Source of the DNA: a virus
Strand: one strand, 5' to 3'
Length of the DNA stretch: 48,207 nt
IMG/VR virus record: IMGVR_UViG_3300034092_001658
Coordinates: 1 to 48,207 of that record
Shown here in pieces: positions 1-8,938 of this stretch; position 1 is the stretch's first letter; each line of letters begins with the position of its first letter. Made by a program: the position numbers and the translations under genes. The notes under the pieces are model-generated. The model saw only the letters and a program-made list of their open reading frames with translations. It was not told the DNA's origin and did not search any database.

Positions 1-246
1 TTTTATAATCTTCAGACCCCATTTATTAAGAAATTCTTTTGGACCGATTCCTAACTCCATTATTGATAAGTTTTTTTTATTGTAAATCATCATCATTTTT
101 TCTTCAGACCCTGCCATTGTACAAAACCAATGAGTTGCAGGTTCTTCTCCTGTTGGTGAACAAGGTATTTTCATCACATTTTTATTTACCCAAGATTCTC
201 TTACTTGTTCTACCTTATCGTTCTCTGTTAAAATATTTATTCTCAT
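1..246 (-). CDS. Unrecognised protein, N-terminal part (runs off the left edge)
   Basis: An open frame without stops starts at the ATG complementary to 244-246 and reads leftward to the window edge, giving about 82 residues that begin MRINILTENDKVEQ. It follows the fibre gene by only 12 bases on the same strand, so it is probably the next gene of the same late operon. The visible part has no signal peptide, no low complexity and one Met-Met-Met run. I do not recognise a family. Its position after a fibre gene makes a virion or tail-associated protein plausible, but that is inference from context only. Confidence 0.7.
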   Translation of the reverse strand, partial: MRINILTENDKVEQVRESWVNKNVMKIPCSPTGEEPATHWFCTMAGSEEKMMMIYNKKNLSIMELGIGPKEFLNKWGLKIIK

Positions 247-258
247 ATTATCTAATTT

Positions 259-2610
259 TTATTGGTTAATATTTTTTATTGTTAATGCATCACTTCCGTC
301 GTAGTAAGATAACCTATCTGTTAATGCAGAATTTTTAAAAATATTACAAGTATACAACTCATAAACCGATGGTGTTTGACTAACACTAGAAACCGTAATA
401 ATAACATTATCAACACCATCAGTCCCGCCAATTTGACTACCTAATATTGTTATTGTATCACCAATAACATATAGTTTACCTGAATTATTTACACTAACAT
501 TAATAACACTTCCACTAATCACATCAATTTGAAATAATGCGTTAACACCATTACCATTAGTTGTACCACCAACATTACCATAACTAGAATCTGTAGCGGT
601 GTTTCCTGTTGCAAAATAAGTAATACCACTTATGTTTCCATAATTTGTGGTGAAATCGATATTATCTACATAGGTATCAACAATATTCCATTGGAAGTAT
701 TCCCCAATTGTGTTATTGTAAAAGTTATCAGGAATTGTATTGTTGTAAAAGTATTCACCAATAGTATTATCATTAAAATAATTTCCAATTCTATTTCCCT
801 GATTATATGAACCACCAAAACCAAATCCATCTTGTATTTCATTACTTCGAAAATCTGTACCCAGTGTATTGTATAAAAATGAACCATAACAAGTATTAAA
901 TGAAAAATAATCCCCAATATTGTTATGTGATGTATTACCACTAAAAGTATTTGGTGAACACCCAAACCCTATATTATTAAATCCAAACTCCTCAAATATA
1001 TCATTACCCTTAAAATCTGTTTTAATTTGGTTACTCCAAAAATTACCTTGAATGTCGTTACCCTTAAAATTATTCATAATTTGGTTGTTTTCAAAAGTAA
1101 GTAAGTTGTCAACTCCACCAATTGTGTTTAGATTGAAACCATTTAATATTGAATTTTTTCTAAACATAAAATATATTGTATTAGTATTAAAATCATCTCC
1201 TATACTATTTGAGTAGAAAGAGTTTGGTATGATATTGTCATAAAAATTATCACCTATAAAATTGTCATTGAAGGACTGATTAATAATAAGATTGCTATAA
1301 AAGTCACCAACAATAGTATTGTTTCGGAATCCACTATCTATGAGGTTATTATTAAAGCTGTCCCCAATATTATTGTTAATGAAATCACCATTTATATTCG
1401 TTAAGAAATTATTTGTGAAATATGAACCTATTCGGTTAAAATCAAAATCTTGTCCATCAGCATTTCCTAACATATTATTTTGAAAATAGTTACCAATCTG
1501 ATTTGAGTCCATATCACAATCAATAATATTATATTGAAAATATGAACCTATAATATTTCCGTCAAAATTATTTGTTATTATATTATATTGACAATACGGT
1601 CCGACTATATTTGAGTTCATAACATCATTGAAGGTATTACTCACCACATTTCCACCAAATGTGTTATTTTCATATGGTCCGCTTAAAAATACGTTATTTG
1701 ATAATATGAAAATATTATAATCAATATTATTCCCCAAGTATGTGTTATAATTATTCCCATCATTAAATGTATAATACTCCGCAAATTCATCATTAGTTGT
1801 TCCTGTGATATTACATTGGAATGGATTCATATAATCAGGTAATCTTATCCCCGCAGAATAATAGACATTACTCACATTTGCTAATGTTCTACCTGTGACA
1901 TACATTTCAACATTACTAACTATCGATGAAATTTCATAATATTGGAAACTAGCTATCCCATTAATACCCGGTGAGTAAACTCCAAAAATATCACCAACAG
2001 TAAAATCAGTTGTGAATGATGTTCCTGATTGTGCTGTAGTAACTTGTCCGGTTGTACCATCCAAATTAATTTTACCATTATAGAATTGTTCTGAAAAATA
2101 ACCAACATATCTTATAAATTGAACCGCTCTGAAATCATAGTCGGCTCTGTTATTAAATTGGTCAATTCTTTCAGTAATTCTACCTTTAGCCGGTCCACCT
2201 GTTACTTCAGTTATATTCCAAGTTATATCATAAGATATTTTATCTTGTGGGTGTAATGTTGAATATACCGTAGGAGAGAATCCTGTTGTTGATATTGCTA
2301 ACAATAATATAGGTTCTGTTGACCCTGTCTTATAATTACCGGTAGCTATTGGGGTACCATTAACATCATAGTTTGGTTGGTCGTAACACGTTTGGAAGTC
2401 AGTCATTAAATAATAACTTCCTGCGGTTAGTGTTTCACCTGTGGCGAATGAATATAACTCATCGTAAGTTCCTTCGTTATAGTTTGAATTAGTGAATGCC
2501 GAATATGCTATATGGTATGTGTCACCGCTCAATTCTACGGGAAATAATGTATCGTTTGTTGGAAATTGTAAAAGAGATAATTCTCCGATTGTTTTACCTG
2601 TTAATGCCAT
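259..2610 (-). CDS. Tail fibre / adhesin with about 9-residue F-x-x-N-x-I repeats
   Basis: 783 residues. The first 40 residues (ALTGKTIGELSLLQFP...) look like a short attachment module found at the start of phage fibre proteins. Residues about 50-290 are non-repetitive and rich in Thr, Gly and Tyr. Residues about 300-650 are a long array with a period near 9 residues, of the form F-x-x-N-x-I-(G/P)-(D/E)-x, for example FYNNTIPDN then FYNNTIGEY. Such regular Asn/Ile/Phe spacing suggests a parallel beta-helix or solenoid shaft. The C-terminal 130 residues return to irregular beta-type sequence and could be the tip. No enzymatic motif is visible. It is first in a leftward run with two other surface-type genes, so receptor binding is the likely role. 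An ATATTTAT element lies 17 bases upstream of the start. Confidence 0.75.
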   Translation of the reverse strand: MALTGKTIGELSLLQFPTNDTLFPVELSGDTYHIAYSAFTNSNYNEGTYDELYSFATGETLTAGSYYLMTDFQTCYDQPNYDVNGTPIATGNYKTGSTEPILLLAISTTGFSPTVYSTLHPQDKISYDITWNITEVTGGPAKGRITERIDQFNNRADYDFRAVQFIRYVGYFSEQFYNGKINLDGTTGQVTTAQSGTSFTTDFTVGDIFGVYSPGINGIASFQYYEISSIVSNVEMYVTGRTLANVSNVYYSAGIRLPDYMNPFQCNITGTTNDEFAEYYTFNDGNNYNTYLGNNIDYNIFILSNNVFLSGPYENNTFGGNVVSNTFNDVMNSNIVGPYCQYNIITNNFDGNIIGSYFQYNIIDCDMDSNQIGNYFQNNMLGNADGQDFDFNRIGSYFTNNFLTNINGDFINNNIGDSFNNNLIDSGFRNNTIVGDFYSNLIINQSFNDNFIGDNFYDNIIPNSFYSNSIGDDFNTNTIYFMFRKNSILNGFNLNTIGGVDNLLTFENNQIMNNFKGNDIQGNFWSNQIKTDFKGNDIFEEFGFNNIGFGCSPNTFSGNTSHNNIGDYFSFNTCYGSFLYNTLGTDFRSNEIQDGFGFGGSYNQGNRIGNYFNDNTIGEYFYNNTIPDNFYNNTIGEYFQWNIVDTYVDNIDFTTNYGNISGITYFATGNTATDSSYGNVGGTTNGNGVNALFQIDVISGSVINVSVNNSGKLYVIGDTITILGSQIGGTDGVDNVIITVSSVSQTPSVYELYTCNIFKNSALTDRLSYYDGSDALTIKNINQ
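690..1650 (-). repeat. Imperfect ~27-base coding repeat (9-residue fibre repeat)
   Basis: This is the DNA behind the F-x-x-N-x-I array of the fibre gene. Copies differ at many third positions, so the repeat is old and kept at protein level rather than freshly amplified. The clearest consecutive copies are near 690-790. It is not a CRISPR array: spacing is continuous and in frame. Confidence 0.7.
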
Positions 2611-2626
2611 AATTTGTTTTTTATTT

Positions 2627-2636
2627 TATAAATATT
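2627..2636 (-). promoter_or_regulatory. ATATTTAT element upstream of the fibre gene
   Basis: On the minus strand AATATTTATA lies 17 bases before the ATG at 2610. It is one of a set of near-identical elements at the same kind of position (see findings). Candidate late promoter core. Confidence 0.4.
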
Positions 2637-2648
2637 TTTAATTTTATT

Positions 2649-3635
2649 TTAATACATTAAATAAAAATTATCACCAACAATAATATATTCATCATTTTCA
2701 GTTATAATTGGATTAATTAAAATGTCAATTGGTGTTGAAGGTGTAGGAGTTGGTGTAGGAGTACTTGTCAATGTAGGTGTAGGGGTACTTGTAAATGTAG
2801 GTGTTGGCGTTGGCGTAGGAATAAAAGGAATAACAATAATTTCATATGTACTTCCAACCGGAGTTCCTGATAATTGACTAAAAAATGGCTCTCCTGTGTA
2901 GTTGTTATAATCTTCATCTATTGTAACAATAGTTTGTCCTGATAAACTTCCCAAATTAACCGTAACACCTGTAAATATTGTAATTGGAGAACCACTATAA
3001 ACATTTAGAACATTTTCAAAAGTAACATTTATTTCTTCACTATATGGACGATTTAATACTAATGTATAATATGCAATTATAGACCCCGGTTCATATTCGA
3101 CAAAAAGAGTTAAATTTAATGGTTCTAATGTTGGCGTTGGAGTTGATGTCTGCGTAGGGGTATTTGTTTGTGTTGGTGTTAAAGTTGGTGTTGATGTTGA
3201 AGTTGGTGTTACTAAACAAGGATTAAGTGTAACAGTAGGTGTTGGAGTAGACGTTAACGTTGGAGTTACGGTTGATGTGTTTGTTGGTGTTGGTGTTGGA
3301 GTTAATAAACAAGGGTTTACCGTTACTGTTGGTGTTGGAGTACTTGTTTGAGTTGGAGTTAATGTAGGTGTACTTGTCGGGGTTAATGTCGGAGTTGGTG
3401 TTGGGGTAGGTCTTGGAACATTTAATAAGTTTGGACATTGAACCCCATTTACTGTAACAACAATAGTATAAGTACCGTAAACATCTCTAGGTGGAGATAA
3501 TAAATAAGGTCTAAACAAAAACGGTAATGTTTGTTGTCCCAAATTAATTACTACATTATCAACGTCAGGGGTAAAGATTATATTAGCAATCTCCCCATCG
3601 TAATTTATACTATTAATTATTATTGACTGTGACAT
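2649..3635 (-). CDS. Thr/Pro-repeat virion surface protein
   Basis: 328 residues. An N-terminal beta-rich part (1-75) is followed by a long Thr/Pro/Ser tract (about 78-170). A unit STPTPTVT(V/L)NPCL(L/V)TPT occurs twice inside the tract. A second globular stretch (about 172-270) contains TVNLGSLSGQTIVTIDED, which reads like an immunoglobulin-type or Calx-beta-like strand pattern. Another TPTPTPT tract and a short hydrophobic-aromatic C-terminus complete it. The architecture is globular domains joined by rigid glycosylation-prone linkers, as in surface-exposed phage decoration or fibre proteins. It lies between two other surface-type genes with a gap of 10 bases on the upstream side. No enzymatic motif. 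Function is inferred from composition and context. Confidence 0.6.
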   Translation of the reverse strand: MSQSIIINSINYDGEIANIIFTPDVDNVVINLGQQTLPFLFRPYLLSPPRDVYGTYTIVVTVNGVQCPNLLNVPRPTPTPTPTLTPTSTPTLTPTQTSTPTPTVTVNPCLLTPTPTPTNTSTVTPTLTSTPTPTVTLNPCLVTPTSTSTPTLTPTQTNTPTQTSTPTPTLEPLNLTLFVEYEPGSIIAYYTLVLNRPYSEEINVTFENVLNVYSGSPITIFTGVTVNLGSLSGQTIVTIDEDYNNYTGEPFFSQLSGTPVGSTYEIIVIPFIPTPTPTPTFTSTPTPTLTSTPTPTPTPSTPIDILINPIITENDEYIIVGDNFYLMY

Positions 3636-3645
3636 ATTAATTTAC

Positions 3646-5910
3646 TTATTGTATTATTGTTGTTGTCGTTGTTGTTACAGGTATTGTTGTTGTCGTGGTT
3701 GTTACCGGAATAGTTGTCGTTGTTGTAGTTGAGATATCACCTATTGTGTATGTAAAATCATCAGGAGGACAAATTTCTGTACTACAATCAGGACAATCAG
3801 GATTAAACATTCTAAATGTATTTTTCAATATATTAAAATTGTGTTTAACTTCCGGAGCTGATAATGGTGTTACATACATTCTAAATTGAGAAATTCCCCC
3901 TTCAAATGTTCCTGCAAAATTTTGTTCAATAACTATATTTGTGTTCATCCCATTAAATGTTGTTCCTGTCAAATCATTAACAGGGAAACATTCAGGGTCT
4001 TGTTGATATGGACCATAAGGTAATGTACAAGATGAAAATGTTAAATTTTCTCTTAAACCTTGAGTTCCACCACCCCATGATATATTAAAAGGAACACCAA
4101 CTTGTTTTTCCTTATCAGTACTTAACGCTCTTGGTATTATTTCTTGAAAATCTTCTATGGTATAAAATATTTTACCATTAATATAAATTTTTAATCTTCC
4201 TCTTCTGTATTTTTCCTCCTCTAACCATCTTGCATTTAAATTAACCAATTCAATTTTTGCTGGGTCGATGTTTAATTGTGAAGTATAAGGTACATTAATT
4301 AATGATACCGAGTTATGTGCTAATGATTCTAAATATTTTTCTTGAGTAATAATACCTAAACCACCTCTATACCATAAATCACAATCATCAAGCCAAGTGT
4401 ATCTTTCCCACACAGCGTCTAATTGAAACCAATGTTCCTCATCTAACCACGCAGGGTTTTCTGTGTAACAAGTTGGATAAATTCCTCCCGGTGAACAATA
4501 TTCTGTAACAGTATATCCTGTTGTATAAGTTAATCCACTAGTTGAACATGTTCCGCTAGTTTCACAACCACCGGTAAATCTTAAAACCTTAACACCTATT
4601 TGAGGATTTTTAGGGTCACCACATAATTTAAATGATAATGCGTTAGACATCGCATCAAACAATGGATTTGTTTCACACGTATATTCTATTGATGAGTATC
4701 CCGTAGGTACACAAGTGTTACAATTATTAAAATCATAACATGGATTACAATCACTACAAGTTTCTGTACACGTCGGTGTAGATGGTAAACAATTTGTTGG
4801 TGTTGATGTCGGTGTTGGTGTTGGAGTAGGCGTTGGTTCAATAATTGACGCACAAGTATGTGTCTGACATTCCCATCCACAAGATTCACACGGGTCTAAA
4901 TTACAATTACAACCACAAGTTATTTTTTGTTCAGGAATACCACGACATTCATGACATCCATAATTAACGTGTGGGTCGTGAATACCATATAATGACCTTG
5001 GAGGATAAACATAGATACATCTACTATCCGTCACCGTTCTATTACAACAAGCACAAGTTTGAATACAATTATATAAATCTGATGTTACACGAGTATATCC
5101 TGTAAAACAATTTGGTGTTCCGTTAGCGTGATGATAAAATTTATTTTCGGCTCTCGCACCTAAATAAAAGAATATGTTTTTATTTTGTGGATAAATTTTG
5201 TTTAATGTTGTTTCACCTGATGTTGGAATATATTCATTAAACAATCTTGGTTTTAACAACATTTCAACAGACCACCCTCTATTCATTCTTTCAGGAAATA
5301 TTTCGTAATCATAACCAAATAATTTATAAAACCCTTGATAGAATCCACCGTATAATTCGTGGTATCTTCCTTCATAAGGACTATATTTACTTACAACTTC
5401 ATATAAAACAGTTTTATTAAATCCGGAAAATCTAACATTAGGTGATTGAGTGTTTCCGGTTACTTGGAACAATTTCAATCTTCTATCAAAATACATTCTA
5501 TTAAACTTTAAGTCATCAGAAAATAACCCTTCGGTAAATGTAATAGTTTCTCCGGTCATTTTAGTAACCAAACCATTATCAATACCGGTCAATCCAATAT
5601 CACAAGAAGTATGTGATTTAAAACATGTTATATCTAATTCTTTAGGATTGTAAAAATTTTGAGAAACAAAAATATTATTTCTATTGTAGTCCTTATATGT
5701 TAATGTTAAATCTTGAACACTTAATGGATTATTAATGTCAAAATAAAATGGTAATCTATTACCATAGGTCTGAGCAATCAAATATGGGGAGAAAACAACC
5801 TCTTGATTGTATCCTCTCTCATCTGATGTTAAAGACATATCGTAGGATTCTAAAGCAAAATTTAGACCCCAATTTGGATAGACGTATTGATTTATATTTT
5901 GTTGTGCCAT
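3646..5910 (-). CDS. Large Cys-rich tail/adhesin protein with LamG-like domain
   Basis: 754 residues. Residues 1-270 are aromatic-rich and resemble structural tail proteins. Residues about 275-420 contain roughly 25 cysteines in pairs such as CACC, CGCNC and CGWEC, plus a TPTPTPT linker, so metal-stapled or disulfide-linked loops are likely. Residues about 470-720 include GRLKIYINGKIFYTIEDF and VGVPFNISWGGGTQG, a pattern I associate with concanavalin-like/LamG jelly-roll domains in phage fibres. The last 30 residues are Thr runs broken by IPV. It is first of the leftward surface operon and shares Thr/Pro tracts with its neighbour and with the protein at 41027-41530. Receptor or glycan binding is inferred. 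Confidence 0.6.
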   Translation of the reverse strand: MAQQNINQYVYPNWGLNFALESYDMSLTSDERGYNQEVVFSPYLIAQTYGNRLPFYFDINNPLSVQDLTLTYKDYNRNNIFVSQNFYNPKELDITCFKSHTSCDIGLTGIDNGLVTKMTGETITFTEGLFSDDLKFNRMYFDRRLKLFQVTGNTQSPNVRFSGFNKTVLYEVVSKYSPYEGRYHELYGGFYQGFYKLFGYDYEIFPERMNRGWSVEMLLKPRLFNEYIPTSGETTLNKIYPQNKNIFFYLGARAENKFYHHANGTPNCFTGYTRVTSDLYNCIQTCACCNRTVTDSRCIYVYPPRSLYGIHDPHVNYGCHECRGIPEQKITCGCNCNLDPCESCGWECQTHTCASIIEPTPTPTPTPTSTPTNCLPSTPTCTETCSDCNPCYDFNNCNTCVPTGYSSIEYTCETNPLFDAMSNALSFKLCGDPKNPQIGVKVLRFTGGCETSGTCSTSGLTYTTGYTVTEYCSPGGIYPTCYTENPAWLDEEHWFQLDAVWERYTWLDDCDLWYRGGLGIITQEKYLESLAHNSVSLINVPYTSQLNIDPAKIELVNLNARWLEEEKYRRGRLKIYINGKIFYTIEDFQEIIPRALSTDKEKQVGVPFNISWGGGTQGLRENLTFSSCTLPYGPYQQDPECFPVNDLTGTTFNGMNTNIVIEQNFAGTFEGGISQFRMYVTPLSAPEVKHNFNILKNTFRMFNPDCPDCSTEICPPDDFTYTIGDISTTTTTTIPVTTTTTTIPVTTTTTTIIQ

Positions 5911-5919
5911 CTTTTTTAT

Positions 5920-5928
5920 GATAAATAC
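5920..5928 (-). promoter_or_regulatory. GTATTTAT element upstream of the adhesin gene
   Basis: Minus-strand GTATTTATC sits 10 bases before the ATG at 5910. A minus-strand TATAAATA (5941-5948), identical to the T4 late promoter core, also lies about 30 bases upstream of this start, so this divergent gap holds candidate late promoters in both orientations. Confidence 0.4.
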
Positions 5929-5939
5929 ATTAAAACGAA

Positions 5940-5948
5940 GTATTTATA
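5940..5948 (+). promoter_or_regulatory. GTATTTATA element upstream of the 5961 gene
   Basis: Plus-strand GTATTTATA ends 12 bases before the ATG at 5961, so the divergent gene also carries the element in its own direction. The same bases read as TATAAATA on the minus strand. Confidence 0.4.
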
Positions 5949-5960
5949 TGAAAAAGTTAT

Positions 5961-6791
5961 ATGATAAATTTTAATACAGAGTACTATAGTAATAATTATT
6001 ACTTCTTTTTGAAAGAGAGAGCGGACAAAATCTCCTTATATTATTCTATTGCGGATACTTTAACTGAATCTCGAAAGAATGATGAGAGAATTGACTTCGA
6101 TAAAAAAGATTCTAAAAAAGTTAAAAATATTGTTGGAAATGTTTTAAAATCTAAAACAAAAGTTTCCAAAGACGCATTAACCAAAAAGTTAAAAAGTATT
6201 AAACCTAAAAAAGAAATTGATGAATTAGTTGATTCTGATGGAACAATGTTAAGTTCAAAAATACCATTTCTTAATCAAACTTTAACACCACACAAAACTA
6301 CTGACCAAACTGTTGCTATGGCAAGAATTACGAATGACCCGGTAACAAGAGGTTATAGAGTTTATTATGGTGAAAGTGAAGAAGGTTCTGATGAAGTTAT
6401 TAATGAGGTTGATTATTCTGAAGCATTTGGGTATGAAGAAACCAAAGATATGGATTTTAAAGATACGGTTAAAACACTTAAAGAAATGGGTGTTGAGAAT
6501 GCGATTGAAAGAGCGAAACAATTTGGTAAATTACCAAAACAAAAAAGAGAAGATGGTGAATTAAAACAAAGATTATCTGAAAAAGATAGTATTGAAGAAC
6601 AACAAAGAAAAAAAATGATTAAAATGGTTGAGGATATGTTAACCAAAAAATCATCAAATAATTCTGATGTAGTAAAAGATAAAGGAATAAGTAAAATATT
6701 ATTAAAAAATATTCAATCAATTAAAAAAATTGCTGATAAAGAAGGTATCAGTATCAATATGTTAATCAAAGCGTTAAAATCTAATGAATAA
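5961..6791 (+). CDS. Unrecognised charged protein
   Basis: 276 residues, rich in Lys, Glu and Asp, with no signal peptide or membrane segment. The N-terminus is aromatic (NNYYFFLKERADK). Residues about 25-80 are strongly basic (KKDSKKVKNIVGNVLKSK). The middle is acidic and residues 165-230 are probably coiled coil. It opens a five-gene rightward operon (5961-8827) with overlapping or near-touching genes and overlaps the next start by 8 bases. I do not recognise the family. Position between tail-surface genes and the terminator at 8851 suggests a virion or assembly role. Confidence 0.65.
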   Translation: MINFNTEYYSNNYYFFLKERADKISLYYSIADTLTESRKNDERIDFDKKDSKKVKNIVGNVLKSKTKVSKDALTKKLKSIKPKKEIDELVDSDGTMLSSKIPFLNQTLTPHKTTDQTVAMARITNDPVTRGYRVYYGESEEGSDEVINEVDYSEAFGYEETKDMDFKDTVKTLKEMGVENAIERAKQFGKLPKQKREDGELKQRLSEKDSIEEQQRKKMIKMVEDMLTKKSSNNSDVVKDKGISKILLKNIQSIKKIADKEGISINMLIKALKSNE

Positions 6792-7254
6792 AGATTTATA
6801 TGGAAATACCGTTCAATTACCTGAAGATGTTGTAGAATATTTACAACAATGCTTTGATTCTGCAAACACAGATGATTCAACCATTGAAGGATTTAAAAGA
6901 AATCAAGAATTAAGAGATAGTCGTGAAACCACTTATCAACAATTAAAACGAATGAAAAATTGGTTTGATAATTTTAATGGTCTTGAAAATGATTTACCTT
7001 TTATTTTGAATGGTGGACACTATGTAAAAAATTGGGTTAACGACACATTAGGTGGAATGAGAAATAATGTATATATGGGTAAGAAATCAAAATCTGAAGT
7101 TTTACCAAATCAATTTATACAAACTCACACTAAAGATAATTTAAATACAATGAATAGACAAAGTAAAAGTCATAGTTCAACCACCGGTAATATTAACAAA
7201 GATATCACAGAAAGTTTAAAAAGAATAAACGAATTAATAAAAAAAATAATTTAA
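6784..7254 (+). CDS. Unrecognised phage protein
   Basis: 156 residues, soluble, helical N-terminus (QLPEDVVEYLQQCFD), with a central aromatic segment (LPFILNGGHYVKNWVNDTLGGMR) and a basic C-terminal helix. Its ATG lies inside the end of the preceding gene (8-base overlap), typical of translational coupling. The conserved-looking Gly-Gly-His-Tyr segment may be the functional core, but I cannot assign a family. It is the second gene of the five-gene rightward cluster. Confidence 0.65.
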   Translation: MNKDLYGNTVQLPEDVVEYLQQCFDSANTDDSTIEGFKRNQELRDSRETTYQQLKRMKNWFDNFNGLENDLPFILNGGHYVKNWVNDTLGGMRNNVYMGKKSKSEVLPNQFIQTHTKDNLNTMNRQSKSHSSTTGNINKDITESLKRINELIKKII

Positions 7255-7255
7255 T

Positions 7256-7549
7256 ATGGCAAATTTAGAACCTTTAGATTTCGCACAACCCGAAAATGAA
7301 TTATCAGCAATTGCGGATATGCAAAGAAAAATGTTATTCCCAAAGAATGACTTTAAAATCACAAATCAATACTCAGCCGTTAACCCTGACGCTTTAGCCG
7401 ATGGTGATGAGCAAGGTAAAGGTACTGGTGGATTTTTAGATGTTTATAATCAAGGTGCGGGGGCAATACAAGACATTATGGAAAGAAAATCTGAAATAGT
7501 TGTTAATAAATACAAAGAAGTAAAACCATACACAACACCAAGTGCATAA
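7256..7549 (+). CDS. Unrecognised small phage protein
   Basis: 97 residues, acidic N-terminus and a Gly-rich centre (GTGGFLDVYNQGAGAIQDI). It begins two bases after the previous stop, and its stop codon TAA shares its last A with the next ATG. No recognised domain, signal or membrane segment. It is too short and plain to say more than that it belongs to the 5961-8827 operon. Confidence 0.6.
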   Translation: MANLEPLDFAQPENELSAIADMQRKMLFPKNDFKITNQYSAVNPDALADGDEQGKGTGGFLDVYNQGAGAIQDIMERKSEIVVNKYKEVKPYTTPSA

Positions 7550-8229
7550 TGAAACTTTACAACACATTTAAATCACTTATTTTAGAAATAGCGTCTGTTG
7601 ACTCTATAGTCGACGCTATAAAAAAACGAGATAAGATTATAATTTACTATGATGGGGATGAACCAGGTGGACGTGGATTACGTTTAATTGAACCGGTTTG
7701 TTTTGGTTATTCAAAAGCTGATAATCCTGTTGTAAGAGCGTGGGACTCTCAAGGAGCTTCTCATACCGCGTATTTAGGAGAACAACCTTTACCGGGATGG
7801 AGACTTTTTAGAGCTGACAAAATATTCTCTTTTAAACCAACGGGTGAAACATTTAACGAACCAAAACCAAACTACAATCCAAATGGTGATAAAAGTATGA
7901 ATCGTGTTATTATTAATGCCGATTTTTCTGAAGTCACACCACAACAAGCACCTGAACCAACTACACCAGAAACTGAAGTTGAAGTTAATGATGTAATTGA
8001 TGATGTAATTATCACCACAGTTAATGATATGATTAACAATATCATTGAAAAAGATGGTGCCGATTCATTAGAAGGTGTTGATTTATCTAAAGCCGCAGAA
8101 TCATATAAAAGAATATATTCCGGTATTGAAGATAAGATTCGTAGAAATTTATCCAATCAAGAGAAAAATGATTTAAGACCAAAAGTTTCAGAACTAATAC
8201 AACAATCTCAAAGTTTAATTAAAAAATAA
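7549..8229 (+). CDS. WYL-like domain protein
   Basis: 226 residues. Residues about 25-100 (KIIIYYDGDE...RLIEPVCFGYSKADNPVVRAWDSQGAS...GWRLFRADKI) follow the WYL-domain pattern: I-x-Y-Y, an Arg-rich strand, IEPV-x-x-GY, then R-A-W and a W-R-x-F-R-x-D-K-I segment. WYL domains are small SH3-like sensors, known in transcription regulators of defence and DNA-damage systems, that bind nucleic acid or nucleotides. Residues 125-226 are an acidic, Thr/Val-rich linker and a helical tail. There is no helix-turn-helix, so this is a stand-alone WYL-like module inside a group of unnamed, possibly structural genes. Family recognised from pattern; role unknown. Confidence 0.6.
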   Translation: MKLYNTFKSLILEIASVDSIVDAIKKRDKIIIYYDGDEPGGRGLRLIEPVCFGYSKADNPVVRAWDSQGASHTAYLGEQPLPGWRLFRADKIFSFKPTGETFNEPKPNYNPNGDKSMNRVIINADFSEVTPQQAPEPTTPETEVEVNDVIDDVIITTVNDMINNIIEKDGADSLEGVDLSKAAESYKRIYSGIEDKIRRNLSNQEKNDLRPKVSELIQQSQSLIKK

Positions 8230-8230
8230 T

Positions 8231-8827
8231 ATGACAAACGAAAATGATTTAATTCAAAAACTTATGATTTCCAAACAAATCATGGAAAAACATAATCAAA
8301 CCCCAAGAGGTGGTCTACCATCTATAGATACGTATGGTACACCTGAAGTAGCAACATACAATGCTCCTCCGGCAACTTATAACTTACCTCAAGATATGTT
8401 ACAAGAAGCCTCTGTACCGGTACAAACAGTTAGCCAACCAATGACTCAAGATAGAGTTATGGCTTCAAAATTACCGGATGAGATTAAACGATTAATGATT
8501 GAACACCCAATAGCTCAACCGGCAGGTATGGGTGGACCTACTCTATCCAATGATTTAATTGATAAGGCGGCAAGATTAATGAATGCAGATGCCAGAGGTA
8601 ATCAAGTAAGCCAACCAAAACAAAGAGTTCAAGAACAATCTCAACCTCAATCTAACTTTAATAACAAACAATTAAGAGATATGTTAAAAGAAGTTGTAGA
8701 AGAAGTATTACTAGAAAATGGGATTTTAGCTGAATCAACACAAAAATCAAATAACGAACTATTTTCTTTTAAAGTAGGAAAGCATATATTTGAGGGTAAG
8801 GTTACTAAGATTAAAAAAATATCTTAA
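8231..8827 (+). CDS. Unrecognised protein with C-terminal helix-plus-strand module
   Basis: 198 residues. The N-terminal 150 residues are Pro/Gln/Ala-rich and probably flexible. The C-terminal 55 residues form a clear module: an amphipathic helix (LRDMLKEVVEEVLLENG) followed by short beta strands (FSFKVGKHIFEGKVTKIKKI). The helix resembles short peptides at the ends of several other proteins here. It is the last gene of the 5961-8827 operon and is followed after about 25 bases by a strong terminator. No enzymatic motif. Confidence 0.6.
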   Translation: MTNENDLIQKLMISKQIMEKHNQTPRGGLPSIDTYGTPEVATYNAPPATYNLPQDMLQEASVPVQTVSQPMTQDRVMASKLPDEIKRLMIEHPIAQPAGMGGPTLSNDLIDKAARLMNADARGNQVSQPKQRVQEQSQPQSNFNNKQLRDMLKEVVEEVLLENGILAESTQKSNNELFSFKVGKHIFEGKVTKIKKIS

Positions 8828-8850
8828 ACTTTATTTACTCTAAAAACTAA

Positions 8851-8877
8851 ACCCTCAAGGAAACTTGGGGGTTTTTT
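8851..8877 (+). terminator. Rho-independent terminator, GAAA tetraloop
   Basis: A 9-pair stem (ACCCTCAAG with CTTGGGGGT, one T-G pair) closes a GAAA tetraloop and is followed by six T. It ends the five-gene operon and separates it from the glycosyltransferase cassette. The gap 8878-8938 has no exact host-type or ATATTTAT promoter that I can see. Confidence 0.9.
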
Positions 8878-8938
8878 ATTTCTTAATAGTTGATATTATA
8901 ATACTCTTTAATTATACTTTCTGTGATAATATTAAACT

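Noticed and set aside
690-1650. Possible CRISPR or DNA repeat array
   Set aside because: The repeat is continuous, in frame, degenerate at third positions and codes for the fibre solenoid; no unique spacers.
3120-3420. GTTGGTGTTGG-type repeats as DNA regulatory repeats
   Set aside because: They code for Thr/Pro tracts in the protein at 2649-3635; pattern matches codon alternation.
8878-8938. Host-type promoter before the 8939 gene (TATACTTTCTG)
   Set aside because: The element does not match TAnnTTTG and the upstream TTG spacing is outside the usual range.
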